64,000 nucleotides of DNA from Lachnospiraceae bacterium (lineage in GTDB: Bacteria > Bacillota > Clostridia > Lachnospirales > Lachnospiraceae), in contig SVEE01000010.1 in the NCBI GenBank assembly GCA_015057525.1, positions 1 to 64,000 on the forward strand, read 5' to 3'. Numbering within the stretch: position 1 is the stretch's first letter; every line of letters starts with the position of its first letter. The position numbers were made by a program, and so were the translations under genes. Shown in pieces: positions 36,207 to 46,575 of this stretch. Under the pieces are notes generated by a model. That model was not told the origin of the DNA and did no database searches. It saw nothing but the letters and a program-made list of their open reading frames with translations.

Positions 36207-36989
36207 TTAAACCACTACGAACGGCACACCAACATCCGCCATCAGTATCTTAGCATCAATTTTAAGATTAGTTAAGTAATCATACATGTACTTCATGAAA
36301 ATTTTCTCGATGCCATAGTGAGTGGCATCTATAATAATCAATCCATCATCCACAGCATCTATTCCATCATGATGACCTATATCTCCGGTAATAAGGCATT
36401 GCACATTTTTATTAATTGCAACATCGATTACACTCTTTCCAGAGCCTGGACATATACCTATTCTATCTACTTTTTGTTGTATATCTCCATATATCATCAC
36501 ATTATTCAAATCAAATTGTTCTTTGACTTTAACACCCAATTCTTTAACTGTAACAGGTTCTTCAAGAAAACCAATTTGACCAATACCTTCACCCTCACAG
36601 GTTTCTTCAAGAACCTCTTGATTAACTAGGTCAAGCTTATTTGCAGCTAGCTTTGCCATACCACCCTTTGTGTCAAAATTTGTGTGCATGGCATAGCATA
36701 CAATACCAGCTTCAATCAATGAAAGTATTTTCTCACCTACAGCCGTATCTCCGTTGATACGCTTTAGACCTGAAAATATCATTGGATGATGCGTTATAAT
36801 CATATCCACATTCTCATTGATTGCTTTATTACACACTTCAACTGTTGCATCTACAGCCAACAAAATCTTTTTAACCTCTTTGTCTCTTCTTCCTACCAAA
36901 AGACCTACATTGTCCCATCCAAGAGCATACTCTCGAGGCGATTGTTCTTCTAATATTTTAATAATATCCTGACACAACATAATTATCAC
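36207..36989 (-). CDS. Nif3-like dinuclear metal centre protein
   Basis: The 260-residue protein belongs to the Nif3/DUF34 family. Metal ligands lie in TTHHPMIF near residue 65, YAMHTNFD, and the C-terminal DATHYGIEKIF. Members form hexameric rings; activity is still debated, with GTP cyclohydrolase and related roles proposed. The start is taken as the GTG at 36989, six bases after AGAAGG; the ATG at 36980 is less well placed. The trmK-nif3 pairing is common in Firmicutes and suggests a linked function. Confidence 0.9.
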   Translation of the reverse strand: MIIMLCQDIIKILEEQSPREYALGWDNVGLLVGRRDKEVKKILLAVDATVEVCNKAINENVDMIITHHPMIFSGLKRINGDTAVGEKILSLIEAGIVCYAMHTNFDTKGGMAKLAANKLDLVNQEVLEETCEGEGIGQIGFLEEPVTVKELGVKVKEQFDLNNVMIYGDIQQKVDRIGICPGSGKSVIDVAINKNVQCLITGDIGHHDGIDAVDDGLIIIDATHYGIEKIFMKYMYDYLTNLKIDAKILMADVGVPFVVV

Positions 36990-36999
36990 ACTTATCCTT

Positions 37000-37704
37000 C
37001 TAAGTATATTTTTGTAAGGCTTTCTTAATCACCTTATTTTGCATATTTATTTCATCTATTCGATTATTAGACTTCTTTGTACATACTTTTTCAAGATTTG
37101 CTATAATTTGAAGATTAGTCTGCTCTTGTTTAAGCAAATAATCCTTTAGTACAACATCTTGTTTTTCTAGTAATATTGGACCGTACAGCAATTCCTCTTC
37201 ACTATACAAAACTTCCCTTTGTCCAATGGACTCTGCCTTGATTACAGTGTAATATTTACCTTCATCTATAAGCATATTCTCGTCTACAATACAATATCCA
37301 CACTCTAGCAGAAAAGTTCTCACAAGTCCAACATCTGATTGCGGCTGTAGAACAAGCTTTATTCCATGTTCTAAATGTCTTATTCCATTTTGAAGAATGC
37401 GCACCATAAGAGGACCACCCATACCTGCAATAACAGCACAGTCGGCCTCTCCTACTTCCAGCTTGTCAAAGCCATCAGACAATCTCACTTCAATCTGATT
37501 AACCAATCCATATGTAGCAATATTATCTTTAGCAATATTGACTGGACCTTTTTTTACGTCCATAGCAATAACCTTTCTAGCTCTGCCTGTTTGAACCAAG
37601 TAGGCAGAAACAAAAGCATGGTCACAACCAATATCCGCAACATACTCACCGGACACCATATCTGCAACGGCCTGCATTCTTTTTGATAGTTTTATTTCTG
37701 ACAT
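37000..37704 (-). CDS. trmK: tRNA (adenine-22 N1) methyltransferase
   Basis: The protein has 234 residues from the ATG at 37704 (AAGGA upstream); the longer frame overlaps rpoD and begins with TTG. The Rossmann motif VADIGCDHAFVSAYLV binds S-adenosylmethionine, and AVIAGMGGPLMVRIL is the catalytic-region motif of TrmK. A C-terminal coiled-coil of about 60 residues is typical. It methylates N1 of A22 in some tRNAs. It is immediately downstream of rpoD, as in Bacillus. Confidence 0.93.
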   Translation of the reverse strand: MSEIKLSKRMQAVADMVSGEYVADIGCDHAFVSAYLVQTGRARKVIAMDVKKGPVNIAKDNIATYGLVNQIEVRLSDGFDKLEVGEADCAVIAGMGGPLMVRILQNGIRHLEHGIKLVLQPQSDVGLVRTFLLECGYCIVDENMLIDEGKYYTVIKAESIGQREVLYSEEELLYGPILLEKQDVVLKDYLLKQEQTNLQIIANLEKVCTKKSNNRIDEINMQNKVIKKALQKYT

Positions 37705-37720
37705 ATATTTTGTCCTTATC

Positions 37721-38878
37721 TTAGTTGTTGTCCTCAAGATAATCTCTAAGCTTTCTACTTCTGCTTGGGTGTCTGAGCTTTCTTAAGGCTTTTGCCTCTA
37801 TCTGTCTAATACGCTCTCTTGTTACCTTGAATTCTTTTCCTACCTCTTCAAGAGTTCTAGCTCTTCCATCATCAAGACCAAATCTAAGTCTTAATACCTT
37901 CTGTTCTCTTTCTGTCAATGTTCCAAGAACTTCAACAAGCTGTTCCTTAAGAAGTGTAAATGCAGCAGCCTCTGCTGGAACAGGAACATTCTCATCCTGA
38001 ATAAAATCACCAAGATGGCTATCTTCTTCCTCACCAATTGGTGTTTCTAAAGATACTGGTTCCTGAGAAATCTTAAGAATCTCTCTTACTCTCTCTACTG
38101 GTATATCCATCTCAGCTGCAATTTCCTCTGGAAGAGGCTCTCTACCTAATTCCTGAAGAAGCTGTCTTGATACTCTGATAAGCTTATTTATTGTCTCAAC
38201 CATGTGAACAGGAATACGAATAGTTCTTGCCTGGTCAGCGATAGCTCTTGTTATAGCCTGTCTTATCCACCAAGTCGCATAAGTACTAAACTTATAGCCC
38301 TTGCGGTAATCAAATTTCTCTACAGCTTTAATAAGTCCAAGATTACCCTCCTGAATAAGATCAAGGAAAAGCATACCTCTACCCACATAACGCTTTGCAA
38401 TACTAACTACAAGACGAAGATTTGCCTCAGCTAATTTCTTCTTAGCTTCTTCATCTCCATCCTCCATACGCTTAGCAAGTTCAATTTCCTCCTCAGCAGA
38501 AAGAAGAGGCACCTTACCTATCTCTTTAAGATACATTCTTACAGGGTCTTCTATACTTACACCGTCAGGCACAGATAAATCTATATGCTCTATATCAACC
38601 TCTACATCCTCATCATCAGTATCAATAAGGATGTCATCTGGTTCCTCATCGTCATCTGTTATAGTTAAAACATCTATACTGTGCTCATCTAAGAACTCAA
38701 AAATAGCAACCATACGCTCTGTAGTGAGTTCTATTTCTTTACAGTCATTAAAATGATTGATTATTTCTGTATCCTCTATTACATTTTTCTTCTTCTTGGC
38801 AAGCTCAAGTAATTCAGCTAACTTAGCTGCAAACTTCTCCTCCAATGCCTGCTGGTCTTTTGCCTTATTCTCTTCCAT
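37721..38878 (-). CDS. rpoD: Primary sigma factor of RNA polymerase (sigma-A/sigma-70)
   Basis: The 385-residue protein has an N-terminal region 1.1-like acidic domain, region 1.2 ([17 protein letters not shown]), region 2 ([20 protein letters not shown], then [19 protein letters not shown]), region 3 ([11 protein letters not shown]) and region 4 ending in [20 protein letters not shown]. Length is that of Bacillus SigA. It follows dnaG, forming the classic macromolecular-synthesis order dnaG-rpoD. Confidence 0.98.
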   Translation of the reverse strand: MEENKAKDQQALEEKFAAKLAELLELAKKKKNVIEDTEIINHFNDCKEIELTTERMVAIFEFLDEHSIDVLTITDDDEEPDDILIDTDDEDVEVDIEHIDLSVPDGVSIEDPVRMYLKEIGKVPLLSAEEEIELAKRMEDGDEEAKKKLAEANLRLVVSIAKRYVGRGMLFLDLIQEGNLGLIKAVEKFDYRKGYKFSTYATWWIRQAITRAIADQARTIRIPVHMVETINKLIRVSRQLLQELGREPLPEEIAAEMDIPVERVREILKISQEPVSLETPIGEEEDSHLGDFIQDENVPVPAEAAAFTLLKEQLVEVLGTLTEREQKVLRLRFGLDDGRARTLEEVGKEFKVTRERIRQIEAKALRKLRHPSRSRKLRDYLEDNN

Positions 38879-38905
38879 TTTTTATCCTCCCATGGTGATT
38901 ATATT

Positions 38906-40684
38906 CTATCCATTTTTTATTGATATATGCATTTTTGAAACATTAGCCTTCATAGTGATAAGCTGTTGGAACTTAACCATGTCATTAGCACATTGAGTTA
39001 ATTCCCAATCTATCCTTGAAAGTTTTGTTTTCTTGATTACATCATTAATTGCTCTTTCTTTTTCTTCGGCTGTAATATCAAAGGGCAGTTCTGTTTGAAG
39101 AATAGTTGCAACTAATCTTTGTTTCTCCACATCATCAAACATATCTACTATTGCTGCCGGTTTAACCTCTCCAGTACTTCTATACTGTCTAAATAGTTCA
39201 TCAGCAACTGCGCGATAATCCTCCTGAAGAAAATCCTCCTCAGATATTACGTCTTCTAAAATTTTAAATAAACCTGTATCATTGACCATCCAAGTTAGTA
39301 ACAGCCTCTGTGGCTTATTAACATCATCTGCAGTGCTCTTTTGTTGCTTTGGTTGTTGTGGTTCGATTACAGCTGTATCCTTCTCAGAAATGCCTAGGGT
39401 TCCATATTTAGTAACCATGGCCTTAAAGCCGTCTTTATCCAAACTATATTTGTCTGAGACAACGTCAATGTAACTATGCCTAGCAACAATTTCTTCTATT
39501 GCAGAGATACGCTTAGCAGCATCCTTTGAAAACTTAATTTTATCTTCCGGATCTTTCAAATTGTAATCCTTTGCAATAGTGTCTATCTCAAAGACTATAC
39601 CTGTCACCGCATCCTTTAATCGTTCTTCGAAGGCTTCACTGCCCAGATTCTTAATAAACTCATCCGGGTCCTTATAGGGTTGCATATTTATTATGCGTGT
39701 TGTTAATCCAATCTCCCTTAAAATGCTTATTGCCTTAAGAGTTGCTTTAGTACCTGCTCCATCGCTGTCATATGCCAAATAAACCTCATCAGTGTACCTC
39801 TTAATTATCCCTGCCTGTCCTATGGTAAATGCAGTTCCAAGAGAGGCAACAGCGTTATCAAAGCCTGCCTGATGCATGGAAATAACATCCATGTATCCCT
39901 CACATATAATTATTCCACGTCGTTTAGATCTTCTGGCAAGATTCATAGCGAATAAGTTATGACTCTTATCAAACACAGCAGTTTCCTTAGTGTTAATATA
40001 CTTAGGTAAGCCATCTCCCAAAACACGACCACCAAAGGCAATTACCTTACCATTAATATCTAATATAGGTACCATAACTCTGTTCCAGAATTTATCTGTG
40101 GCGCCCTTACCCTCATGTATTTCTACAAGTCCGGAATCTTTCATCTGTGCATCTGTATAACCTTTATTCTTAAGGTATTTGTATAAATCATTTTCGTAAA
40201 TATCTGAATAGCCCAGTGCAAAACGACTGATAGTATCTTCATTAAGGCCTCGATTCTGCAAATACTCCAAGGCCTTCTTGCCTCTGTCTGTTTTAGTCAA
40301 CAGATAATGAAAATATGCTGCAGCAGTCTTATTCATATCCTTGAGCATAACCTTATAGTTTTCTCTGCTTTTTTGTTCTGCTGACATTTCCTGTTCTGGT
40401 AGTGAAATTCCACTCCTGTCAGCAAGCAGCTTAACTGCCTCTGGGAAACTATAATTTTCATACTCCATTATAAAAGTATATACATTTCCACCCACTCCAC
40501 AACCGAAGCAATGGTACATTTGCTTATCACGGCTTACATGAAATGATGGTGTTTTCTCGTGATGAAACGGACAGCATGCTGAAAAAGTATTACCCTTATG
40601 TTTAAGGCTTACATAACCACCTATAACATCCACTATATCGTTTCTGCTTCTAACCTCTTCAATTATATCATCAGAATAGTACAT
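38906..40684 (-). CDS. dnaG: DNA primase
   Basis: The protein has 592 residues from the ATG at 40684, which has GGGGAGG upstream; the longer frame starts with TTG. The CHC2 zinc finger is complete (CPFHHEKTPSFH, CFGCGVGG). The TOPRIM core carries CEGYMDVI and AYDSDGAGTKA. The C-terminal helicase-interacting part is shorter and diverged, as is common. It makes RNA primers at the replication fork. It lies 12 bases after dgt and ahead of rpoD. Confidence 0.97.
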   Translation of the reverse strand: MYYSDDIIEEVRSRNDIVDVIGGYVSLKHKGNTFSACCPFHHEKTPSFHVSRDKQMYHCFGCGVGGNVYTFIMEYENYSFPEAVKLLADRSGISLPEQEMSAEQKSRENYKVMLKDMNKTAAAYFHYLLTKTDRGKKALEYLQNRGLNEDTISRFALGYSDIYENDLYKYLKNKGYTDAQMKDSGLVEIHEGKGATDKFWNRVMVPILDINGKVIAFGGRVLGDGLPKYINTKETAVFDKSHNLFAMNLARRSKRRGIIICEGYMDVISMHQAGFDNAVASLGTAFTIGQAGIIKRYTDEVYLAYDSDGAGTKATLKAISILREIGLTTRIINMQPYKDPDEFIKNLGSEAFEERLKDAVTGIVFEIDTIAKDYNLKDPEDKIKFSKDAAKRISAIEEIVARHSYIDVVSDKYSLDKDGFKAMVTKYGTLGISEKDTAVIEPQQPKQQKSTADDVNKPQRLLLTWMVNDTGLFKILEDVISEEDFLQEDYRAVADELFRQYRSTGEVKPAAIVDMFDDVEKQRLVATILQTELPFDITAEEKERAINDVIKKTKLSRIDWELTQCANDMVKFQQLITMKANVSKMHISIKNG

Positions 40685-40714
40685 CCTGTGGTGCCTCCCC
40701 AAATCCTAAAGAAT

Positions 40715-41728
40715 TTAATGTTGCCATGCTCTAGGTATAAACAATTCCTTTGCCCTTTCTTCTGCATAGTTATCCGTCATACCTGCGATATAATCACAAA
40801 CAATAACTTCTTTTGGCTCTCCTAATTCTATACGTTCTATGTATTCTTCAGGCATCTTATCTATATGGCTCATATATTCATCATACAACATGCCGATAAC
40901 CCGTTCCGCCTTAACCTCTTCGCTCTTCGCCAGAGGATTGGTATATAAATCTTTGAACATAAAGCTTCTCAGTTCGGAAAGAGCTTCTTCATAATCCTTA
41001 GGTAAGGCTATTATATCCTTGTCCTGACTGTATGACACTAATGCATGTATAAGGTTATTTATTCTATCTCTCGTGCTATGTCCTAATAATTCTGTGCACA
41101 CAACAGGCAATGAGCTTTCAGTTAAAATACCTGCTCTAATGCCATCATCAATGTCATGATTAACATAGGCTATCTTATCTGAAATGCGTACTATACAGCC
41201 TTCTAAAGTAGATGGTTTACCACTGGTTTTATGATTAAGAATACCATCTCTAACCTCCCAAGTAAGATTAAGACCTCTGCCTTCCTTCTCAAGCTTCTCA
41301 ACCACACGTACACTCTGTTCATTATGATAAAAAGGTATAGTTGAGCACTTAGATAAAGCCCTCTCACCAGCATGCCCAAAAGGCGTATGTCCAAGATCGT
41401 GGCCAAGAGCGATTGCTTCTGTTAAATCTTCATTAAGTCGCAAAGCTCTTGCAATGGTTCGTGCTATTTGGGATACCTCTAAAGTATGGGTGAGTCGAGT
41501 TCTATAGTGATCCCCACCTGGTGCTAAAAACACCTGGGTTTTGTGCTTCATTCGACGAAAAGACTTAGAATGTATAACTCTATCCCTATCTCTCTGATAG
41601 TCAGTCCTTATGTCGCATTTATCTTCCTTGCGTTCTCTGCCTCTTGTTTCATCACTAAAGGCTGCGCAAGGTCTGTATATATCATGTTCTCTTTTTTCAA
41701 AATATTCTCTTAAATTTAATTTGTCCAT
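40715..41728 (-). CDS. dgt: dGTP triphosphohydrolase (HD domain)
   Basis: The protein has about 337 residues; the start is chosen at the MDKLNLREYF methionine (41728), but the site is weak and an ATG at 41740 is also possible. The HD motif is intact: RLTHTLEVSQIARTIAR, ALGHDLGHTPFGHAGE, with SKSFRRMKHKTQVF upstream. It hydrolyses dGTP to deoxyguanosine and triphosphate. It is the first gene of the dnaG-rpoD unit. Confidence 0.92.
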   Translation of the reverse strand: MDKLNLREYFEKREHDIYRPCAAFSDETRGRERKEDKCDIRTDYQRDRDRVIHSKSFRRMKHKTQVFLAPGGDHYRTRLTHTLEVSQIARTIARALRLNEDLTEAIALGHDLGHTPFGHAGERALSKCSTIPFYHNEQSVRVVEKLEKEGRGLNLTWEVRDGILNHKTSGKPSTLEGCIVRISDKIAYVNHDIDDGIRAGILTESSLPVVCTELLGHSTRDRINNLIHALVSYSQDKDIIALPKDYEEALSELRSFMFKDLYTNPLAKSEEVKAERVIGMLYDEYMSHIDKMPEEYIERIELGEPKEVIVCDYIAGMTDNYAEERAKELFIPRAWQH

Positions 41729-41810
41729 AAATTTACCCATTATCAAACAAAGTTAACACTTCCAAATATATTATTCTACATTTTTTTCAAAACTCCTTTT
41801 ATAAAAATAA

Positions 41811-41857
41811 AAAAACACAGAATGCATTTTTATATCAAACAGCATTCTGCGTTTTAA
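41811..41857 (-). terminator. Terminator of the PPIase lipoprotein gene
   Basis: On the minus strand ACGCAGAATGC pairs with GCATTCTGTGT (one wobble pair) around a 16-base loop, followed by a run of seven T. It lies just past the stop codon at 41874. Confidence 0.8.
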
Positions 41858-41873
41858 ATCAATTCTTATTAAA

Positions 41874-42968
41874 TTATATTATTCCGCCTGTCTCCATATC
41901 AACAATTACGGATTTCAAATCAAAATCAGTCCAAACAGTACCTTCCATATCCTTCTCCACATCTACTGGAATAGTTGCAAGCCACTGCTGTCTAAGGCTC
42001 TCATATTCACTGCTAACGCCCTCAGATGCCATAGAAGAAATATATCCCTCACGTAAATTCTCATCATCCGAATCAAGCATAACAGCTACAATATATCCAA
42101 GTGTATTCTCTATAACCTCAGAACACTCTCCATCTTTTAAATCCTTAATTGAAGCAGTATACTCATCGAGCTCCACATTAGGATCCACATATCCAACTCT
42201 ATCAAGGCAATATGGAGTTATACCATATTCTTCAGCAACATCTGTATGAGTAGCTCCACCTTCAATTTTAGCTATAGCCTCTTCCGCATTCTTCTTAGCC
42301 TGTTCCTTCTCTGCATCAGAAAGGTAAATATAGCTTCCGTCCTCATTAGTAGCCGGCTCATTATTTTCATTAACCTCTACTATAGGGAACATCATATAAT
42401 AATACGAGAAGAACTGATAATCCTTGTATGCCTCATTTAAATCATCAGTAATAGTCTGGCCCATATCATTCTGCATATCGTTCTCAAATTTAGACACGAT
42501 AGCCTGCTCAGTAAAGACTTTATTAATCACCTCATCAGATATACCGTACTTTGTAAGTATATCATCACCCATGGTCATCTTGAAGTTATTAACAGACGTA
42601 TTAACAAACTCTATATCGCTCTCACCTAATTCACAGTTATTGTGAATTGCAACATCATAGAGTATTTTACCCTCTCTTATAGATGAAAGTATAGCCTCTT
42701 TACGAGTAGCATCCTTAGACTCCCATGAATCAGATGTTACTCCATTCATATAGGCATCCTGAAAAGCATATATAAGTATCTCATCCATAAATATATCGTA
42801 GTCTCCAATTACCATAACCTTAGTAGACGATGCCTCTTCCTGAGTAAATCCACCCTCTTTAACGATTCCGCTTGGGTATTTCTCCTGACATCCTGTTATT
42901 GTTCCAAGACAAAGAGCTAATACTAAGCCAGCAGCAAGTATTCTCTTTGAAAATTTAATCTTCTTCAT
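41874..42968 (-). CDS. Lipoprotein with parvulin-type PPIase domain (PrsA/SurA-like)
   Basis: The protein has 364 residues from the ATG at 42968 (GGAGG upstream). The signal peptide ends in the lipobox TITGC, so it is tethered to the outer face of the membrane. The N-terminal part is helical (chaperone-like) and residues about 240-320 form a degenerate parvulin domain (ATHTDVAEEYGI, VIENTLGYIVAVML). It probably assists folding of secreted proteins. The catalytic residues of the rotamase are poorly conserved by eye, so enzymatic activity is uncertain. Confidence 0.78.
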   Translation of the reverse strand: MKKIKFSKRILAAGLVLALCLGTITGCQEKYPSGIVKEGGFTQEEASSTKVMVIGDYDIFMDEILIYAFQDAYMNGVTSDSWESKDATRKEAILSSIREGKILYDVAIHNNCELGESDIEFVNTSVNNFKMTMGDDILTKYGISDEVINKVFTEQAIVSKFENDMQNDMGQTITDDLNEAYKDYQFFSYYYMMFPIVEVNENNEPATNEDGSYIYLSDAEKEQAKKNAEEAIAKIEGGATHTDVAEEYGITPYCLDRVGYVDPNVELDEYTASIKDLKDGECSEVIENTLGYIVAVMLDSDDENLREGYISSMASEGVSSEYESLRQQWLATIPVDVEKDMEGTVWTDFDLKSVIVDMETGGII

Positions 42969-43054
42969 ATCTTCCTCCACAGTATAAATAAATACTGTTA
43001 TATTTTAGTCTACCTTTCACGTTACGTCAATATATTTCACAGTTTTTTAAGAAT

Positions 43055-43086
43055 AAAAAAAGCTGTGGTCAAAGACCACAGCCTTA
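43055..43086 (-). terminator. Terminator of the sugar ABC importer unit
   Basis: A perfect stem GCTGTGGTC (43062-43070) and GACCACAGC (43074-43082) with loop AAA, followed on the minus strand by a run of seven T, 20 bases after the last permease gene. Confidence 0.85.
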
Positions 43087-43102
43087 TAATTCAATATGGA
43101 TA

Positions 43103-43984
43103 TTACTCCTTTACACCACCGAGTGCAACACCGGCAATGATGTACTTAGATAAAGCGAAGTATACAACAAGAAGTGGGAATACTGTTAAAGTAAGACCTA
43201 CATATACGAAACCATAGTCAGTTCTGATAACGTCTGATCTAAGACCCTGAACGAACATAGGAAGTGTATACTTATGCTGATCTGTAATCATCATGTTAGG
43301 AGTATATAAGTTATTCCATGAAGCAATGAATGCGAAGATAGCCTGAGTTGCCATCGCTGGCTTCATAAGTGGGAGTGCAATTCTATTGAATGTAGCAAAC
43401 TCACCAGAACCATCAATTCTTGCAGCTTCAATAATTTCAACTGACAACGCACCCTGCATGTACTGCTTCATAAAGTAAACAGTAGTAGGAGCTGCAGCAG
43501 CTGGAATAATAAGTGGAATATAAGTGTCATAAAGACCAACCTTGATCATGAAGTTCATGAAACCAATGATAGAAACCTGTGCAGGAATCATCATGATTGC
43601 CATAATGAATGACCAAGCCATATTTCTAAGTCTGAACTGATATACTGTAAGACCATAAGCAGTTAAAGTAGCACAGTATACCTGAAGGATAGTTGCTGGT
43701 ACAGCGATAATAACACTGTGAAGCATAGCCTCCCACACGTTAGTACCCTTATCCTTAGTTCTTTCAAGAAGACCAGAAATATTATCAAAAAGCTCTCCAC
43801 CAGGAATAAGCTTGATACCTCTCTCGATTACTGCTGACTCATGAGTAGCATTAACGATCATTGTATAAAATGGGAATATACTTATGAAACAAAGTATTAC
43901 GCAAATAACAGTTCTAAAGATCTTCTTAGCTTTGATCTTGGCAGAATAGCTTGCGTCAACACCAACCATATCTACATTAGCCAT
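43103..43984 (-). CDS. Sugar ABC transporter permease, MalG-like
   Basis: The 293-residue protein has six membrane helices in the order seen in carbohydrate CUT1 permeases and the EAA loop that docks the ATPase (EIIEAARIDGSGEFATFNRIALPLMKPA, shown here as its parts EAARIDGSG and IALPLMKP). The tail reads GVALGGVKE, a common CUT1 ending. It lies 14 bases after the partner permease gene. No ATPase gene is nearby, so a shared MsmX-type ATPase encoded elsewhere is expected. Confidence 0.92.
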   Translation of the reverse strand: MANVDMVGVDASYSAKIKAKKIFRTVICVILCFISIFPFYTMIVNATHESAVIERGIKLIPGGELFDNISGLLERTKDKGTNVWEAMLHSVIIAVPATILQVYCATLTAYGLTVYQFRLRNMAWSFIMAIMMIPAQVSIIGFMNFMIKVGLYDTYIPLIIPAAAAPTTVYFMKQYMQGALSVEIIEAARIDGSGEFATFNRIALPLMKPAMATQAIFAFIASWNNLYTPNMMITDQHKYTLPMFVQGLRSDVIRTDYGFVYVGLTLTVFPLLVVYFALSKYIIAGVALGGVKE

Positions 43985-43998
43985 TATTTACGCACCCC

Positions 43999-44973
43999 CT
44001 ATCTAATTACAGCATGCTTCTGCTTTGGCTCTCTATCACGAGTTAAAGCGAAGAATACCAAACTAATAATCAATGTTACAATAAAAAGAATAACGGAAAT
44101 AGCTGCTGCTTTACCATAATCCTTATTAGCTGCAAACGCGAACTCTCTAATCTGCATTGTTACAGTATGAGAAATACGGTTTGGAGCACCGATACCACCG
44201 TTTACAACGTTGAAAAGCGATGGAATATCGTACATCTGAAGACCACCGATAGCCGATGTAACCAATGTGAACTGGATAATAGGCTTAAGTAATGGTAATG
44301 TGATGCTGAAGAACTGCTGTCTTGAGCTAGCACCATCAACCATGGCTGCTTCGTAAAGTGATGGATTAATACCAAGGATACCTGCAATAAGTACGATCAT
44401 AGTATTACCATACCACATCCAGAACTGCATGAAACCGATTAATCCGATTGTTGCTGGACCACTCTCAAGGAAGCTGTAGTCCTCTGCAATAATGCCAATA
44501 TTACGTAATAAAATAGTGATAGGACCACTATTACCAAATAAGTTGTAGAATAAGATAGCGATAGAAGATGCAGTGATGATGTTTGGTAAGAACATCATAA
44601 CCTTGAATGCACCCTGTCCCTTAAGCTTAACTACTGTGTCAGTAAACCAAGATGCCAAAAGTAATGCTAAGAGAACCTGTGGAATAAAGTTTACGACCCA
44701 AATAATCATAGTATTCTTGATAGAATTCATTGGTAATGTATCAAACCAAATTGTACCACCATTCTTGAAATCCTTCTTAGTAAGCATAGCCATAAAGTTG
44801 TCAAAGCCACAGAACTCTGGTGTGTTCCACTGACCGTTAGACATTCTGTACTCTACAAAACTTAAGTAGAAGGTATATAAAAGTGGATATAACTGGAAAA
44901 TTAAGAATACTAAGAAGAATGGAGCAATGAATAAGTATCCATATTTTCCATATTCAACTGTCTTTCTTTTCAT
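43999..44973 (-). CDS. Sugar ABC transporter permease, MalF-like
   Basis: The 324-residue protein is the partner of the MalG-like permease, with about six helices, the start GYLFIAPFFLVFLIFQLYPL typical of UgpA/MalF proteins, and an EAA loop (YEAAMVDGASSRQQFF). It forms the channel half of a CUT1 importer. Between it and the binding protein gene lie two stable hairpins over 200 bases, which likely lower permease expression relative to the binding protein. Confidence 0.92.
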   Translation of the reverse strand: MKRKTVEYGKYGYLFIAPFFLVFLIFQLYPLLYTFYLSFVEYRMSNGQWNTPEFCGFDNFMAMLTKKDFKNGGTIWFDTLPMNSIKNTMIIWVVNFIPQVLLALLLASWFTDTVVKLKGQGAFKVMMFLPNIITASSIAILFYNLFGNSGPITILLRNIGIIAEDYSFLESGPATIGLIGFMQFWMWYGNTMIVLIAGILGINPSLYEAAMVDGASSRQQFFSITLPLLKPIIQFTLVTSAIGGLQMYDIPSLFNVVNGGIGAPNRISHTVTMQIREFAFAANKDYGKAAAISVILFIVTLIISLVFFALTRDREPKQKHAVIR

Positions 44974-45037
44974 GATTTCACTTCCCCAACCTTTTTAAAA
45001 TAATTTTAAAAATACATTCTTCACGTATCCTCCGTTA

Positions 45038-45084
45038 GACATTTTATAAGAAGCATCAAATCGCGGTGCTCCTTATAAAATGTC
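45038..45084 (-). other. Long hairpin between binding-protein and permease genes
   Basis: GACATTTTATAAGAAGCA (45038-45055) pairs with TGCTCCTTATAAAATGTC (45067-45084) with one mismatch. No U-run follows, so it is more likely an mRNA-stabilising or processing element than a terminator. Confidence 0.55.
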
Positions 45085-45104
45085 CAACAGTGATAAATGT
45101 CTTT

Positions 45105-45139
45105 TTTAAAATTATGCACCGGACGAATCCGGTGCATAA
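45105..45139 (-). terminator. Leaky terminator/processing hairpin after the binding-protein gene
   Basis: TTATGCACCGGA (45112-45123) and TCCGGTGCATAA (45128-45139) form a perfect 12-base stem with a 4-base loop. On the minus strand it is followed by TTTTAAAAAAG. It comes right after the substrate-binding protein gene, where partial termination is common. Confidence 0.6.
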
Positions 45140-45174
45140 CAAGTAATAGCTTATTAATTACTATAATGTAATGA

Positions 45175-46575
45175 TTACTCTACTACGATATCGCTGTAAG
45201 CTGAAGATACCTGCTCCTTGATGTAAACGATAGCGTCATCAATTGTAGCATAGTCACCTGCATTGTAACCAGCTGCTGCTGAGTCAAGGTATGAGTTGAA
45301 AGTAGCGTCGTATGAAGTAGCCATATCTAAGCTAAGTCCCTTAGCACCTGCATCATAAGCCTCAAGTGGGTTCTGTCCGCCGAGCTTATCAAGTGCACCC
45401 TTACCATCAGCGATAAGGTTAGCAACTGCCTGCTTGTTGTTACAGAAGTCAGTATCGATATCGAAGATGTTGTACATAGTATCAACATCACAGCACATAG
45501 TGTAAAGAACGAGTGCTGCTAACTCCTTGTTAGGACAAGCATTTGTTACCATAAGGTAAGTACCACCCCAGTGGTATGAGCATGGACCAGTTACAACATT
45601 GTACTTGCCCATTGCATCTGTATCTTCGATTGAAAGTGACCATGGAATGAACCAAGTACATCCGAAGTAGCAGAATACATCGCCAGCCATGTTAGCTGTC
45701 CACTCTGAAGACCACATAGCAGTCTTGTTTGTATAACCGTTGTCATATAACTTCTTAGAGTACTCTAAGTAAGTGTTGATTGCTGGGTCAATGTTAAGAG
45801 CACCATCAACAACCCAAGCTGATGATCTCTGATCAAGCATAGCATACTTGATATCGTCTGGACCTGAAACCATGTACTTTCCAGCTGCCTTCATCTTCTC
45901 AGCTACTGCAAAGAAATCATCCCAAGTTCCGATAGCTGCCTGAACTGACTCTGGATCAGAGAATCCAAGAACTTCCTCAGCGATATCAGTTCTGTAAGCA
46001 ACAACACCAGGAGTTGCCTGCCATGTAACAGCCTTAAGCTGTCCATCGATTGTAGCATACTCTACAGTGTAATCGTATGCATTAGCATACATCTCAGCTG
46101 TAATACCGATCTCAGATACAGGTACTACATAATCTCTCATCATGAAAGATACTGCAACATCGTTATCAGCAGCGATGATAGATGGAACCATCTCACCACC
46201 TGCATCTACAGCAGCCTGTAACTTAGCAGAGTACTCATCAGAAGTACCTGACATATCAAGGTTGTTGTAAACTACTAAGTCAGAGAGCTCTGGATACTTA
46301 GTTCTGAAGTGAGTATCAAGTCTTGATCCTAACTCGTCGTTCCAAGAGTAAACCTGGATAGCTGCACCGTCTGCTGAAGGAACAGTAATCTCTGGAATAC
46401 TCTCAACTGCAGGTGACTCAGTCTCAGTGTCTGCATCAGCATCGCTTGCAGCAGCAGTAGTATCGTCTGCAGCAGGAGCTGAAGTTGTTTCCTTATCATC
46501 CTCACCACAAGCACAGAGAGATAATCCCATTGCAAGTGCTAAAGATAACGCCATTGCTTTTTTGAATTTTTTCAC
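45175..46575 (-). CDS. Sugar ABC transporter substrate-binding lipoprotein
   Basis: The 466-residue protein starts at GTG after AAGGAGGG. The signal peptide ends in the lipobox LCAC, followed by a Thr/Ala/Asp-rich linker of about 45 residues and a family 1 solute-binding domain (IQVYSWNDELGSRL, YRTDIAEEVLGF, WDDFFAVAEKMKAAGKY). It delivers an oligosaccharide to the two permeases downstream. The sugar is unknown. A very long linker is typical of highly abundant surface lipoproteins. Confidence 0.92.
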   Translation of the reverse strand: MKKFKKAMALSLALAMGLSLCACGEDDKETTSAPAADDTTAAASDADADTETESPAVESIPEITVPSADGAAIQVYSWNDELGSRLDTHFRTKYPELSDLVVYNNLDMSGTSDEYSAKLQAAVDAGGEMVPSIIAADNDVAVSFMMRDYVVPVSEIGITAEMYANAYDYTVEYATIDGQLKAVTWQATPGVVAYRTDIAEEVLGFSDPESVQAAIGTWDDFFAVAEKMKAAGKYMVSGPDDIKYAMLDQRSSAWVVDGALNIDPAINTYLEYSKKLYDNGYTNKTAMWSSEWTANMAGDVFCYFGCTWFIPWSLSIEDTDAMGKYNVVTGPCSYHWGGTYLMVTNACPNKELAALVLYTMCCDVDTMYNIFDIDTDFCNNKQAVANLIADGKGALDKLGGQNPLEAYDAGAKGLSLDMATSYDATFNSYLDSAAAGYNAGDYATIDDAIVYIKEQVSSAYSDIVVE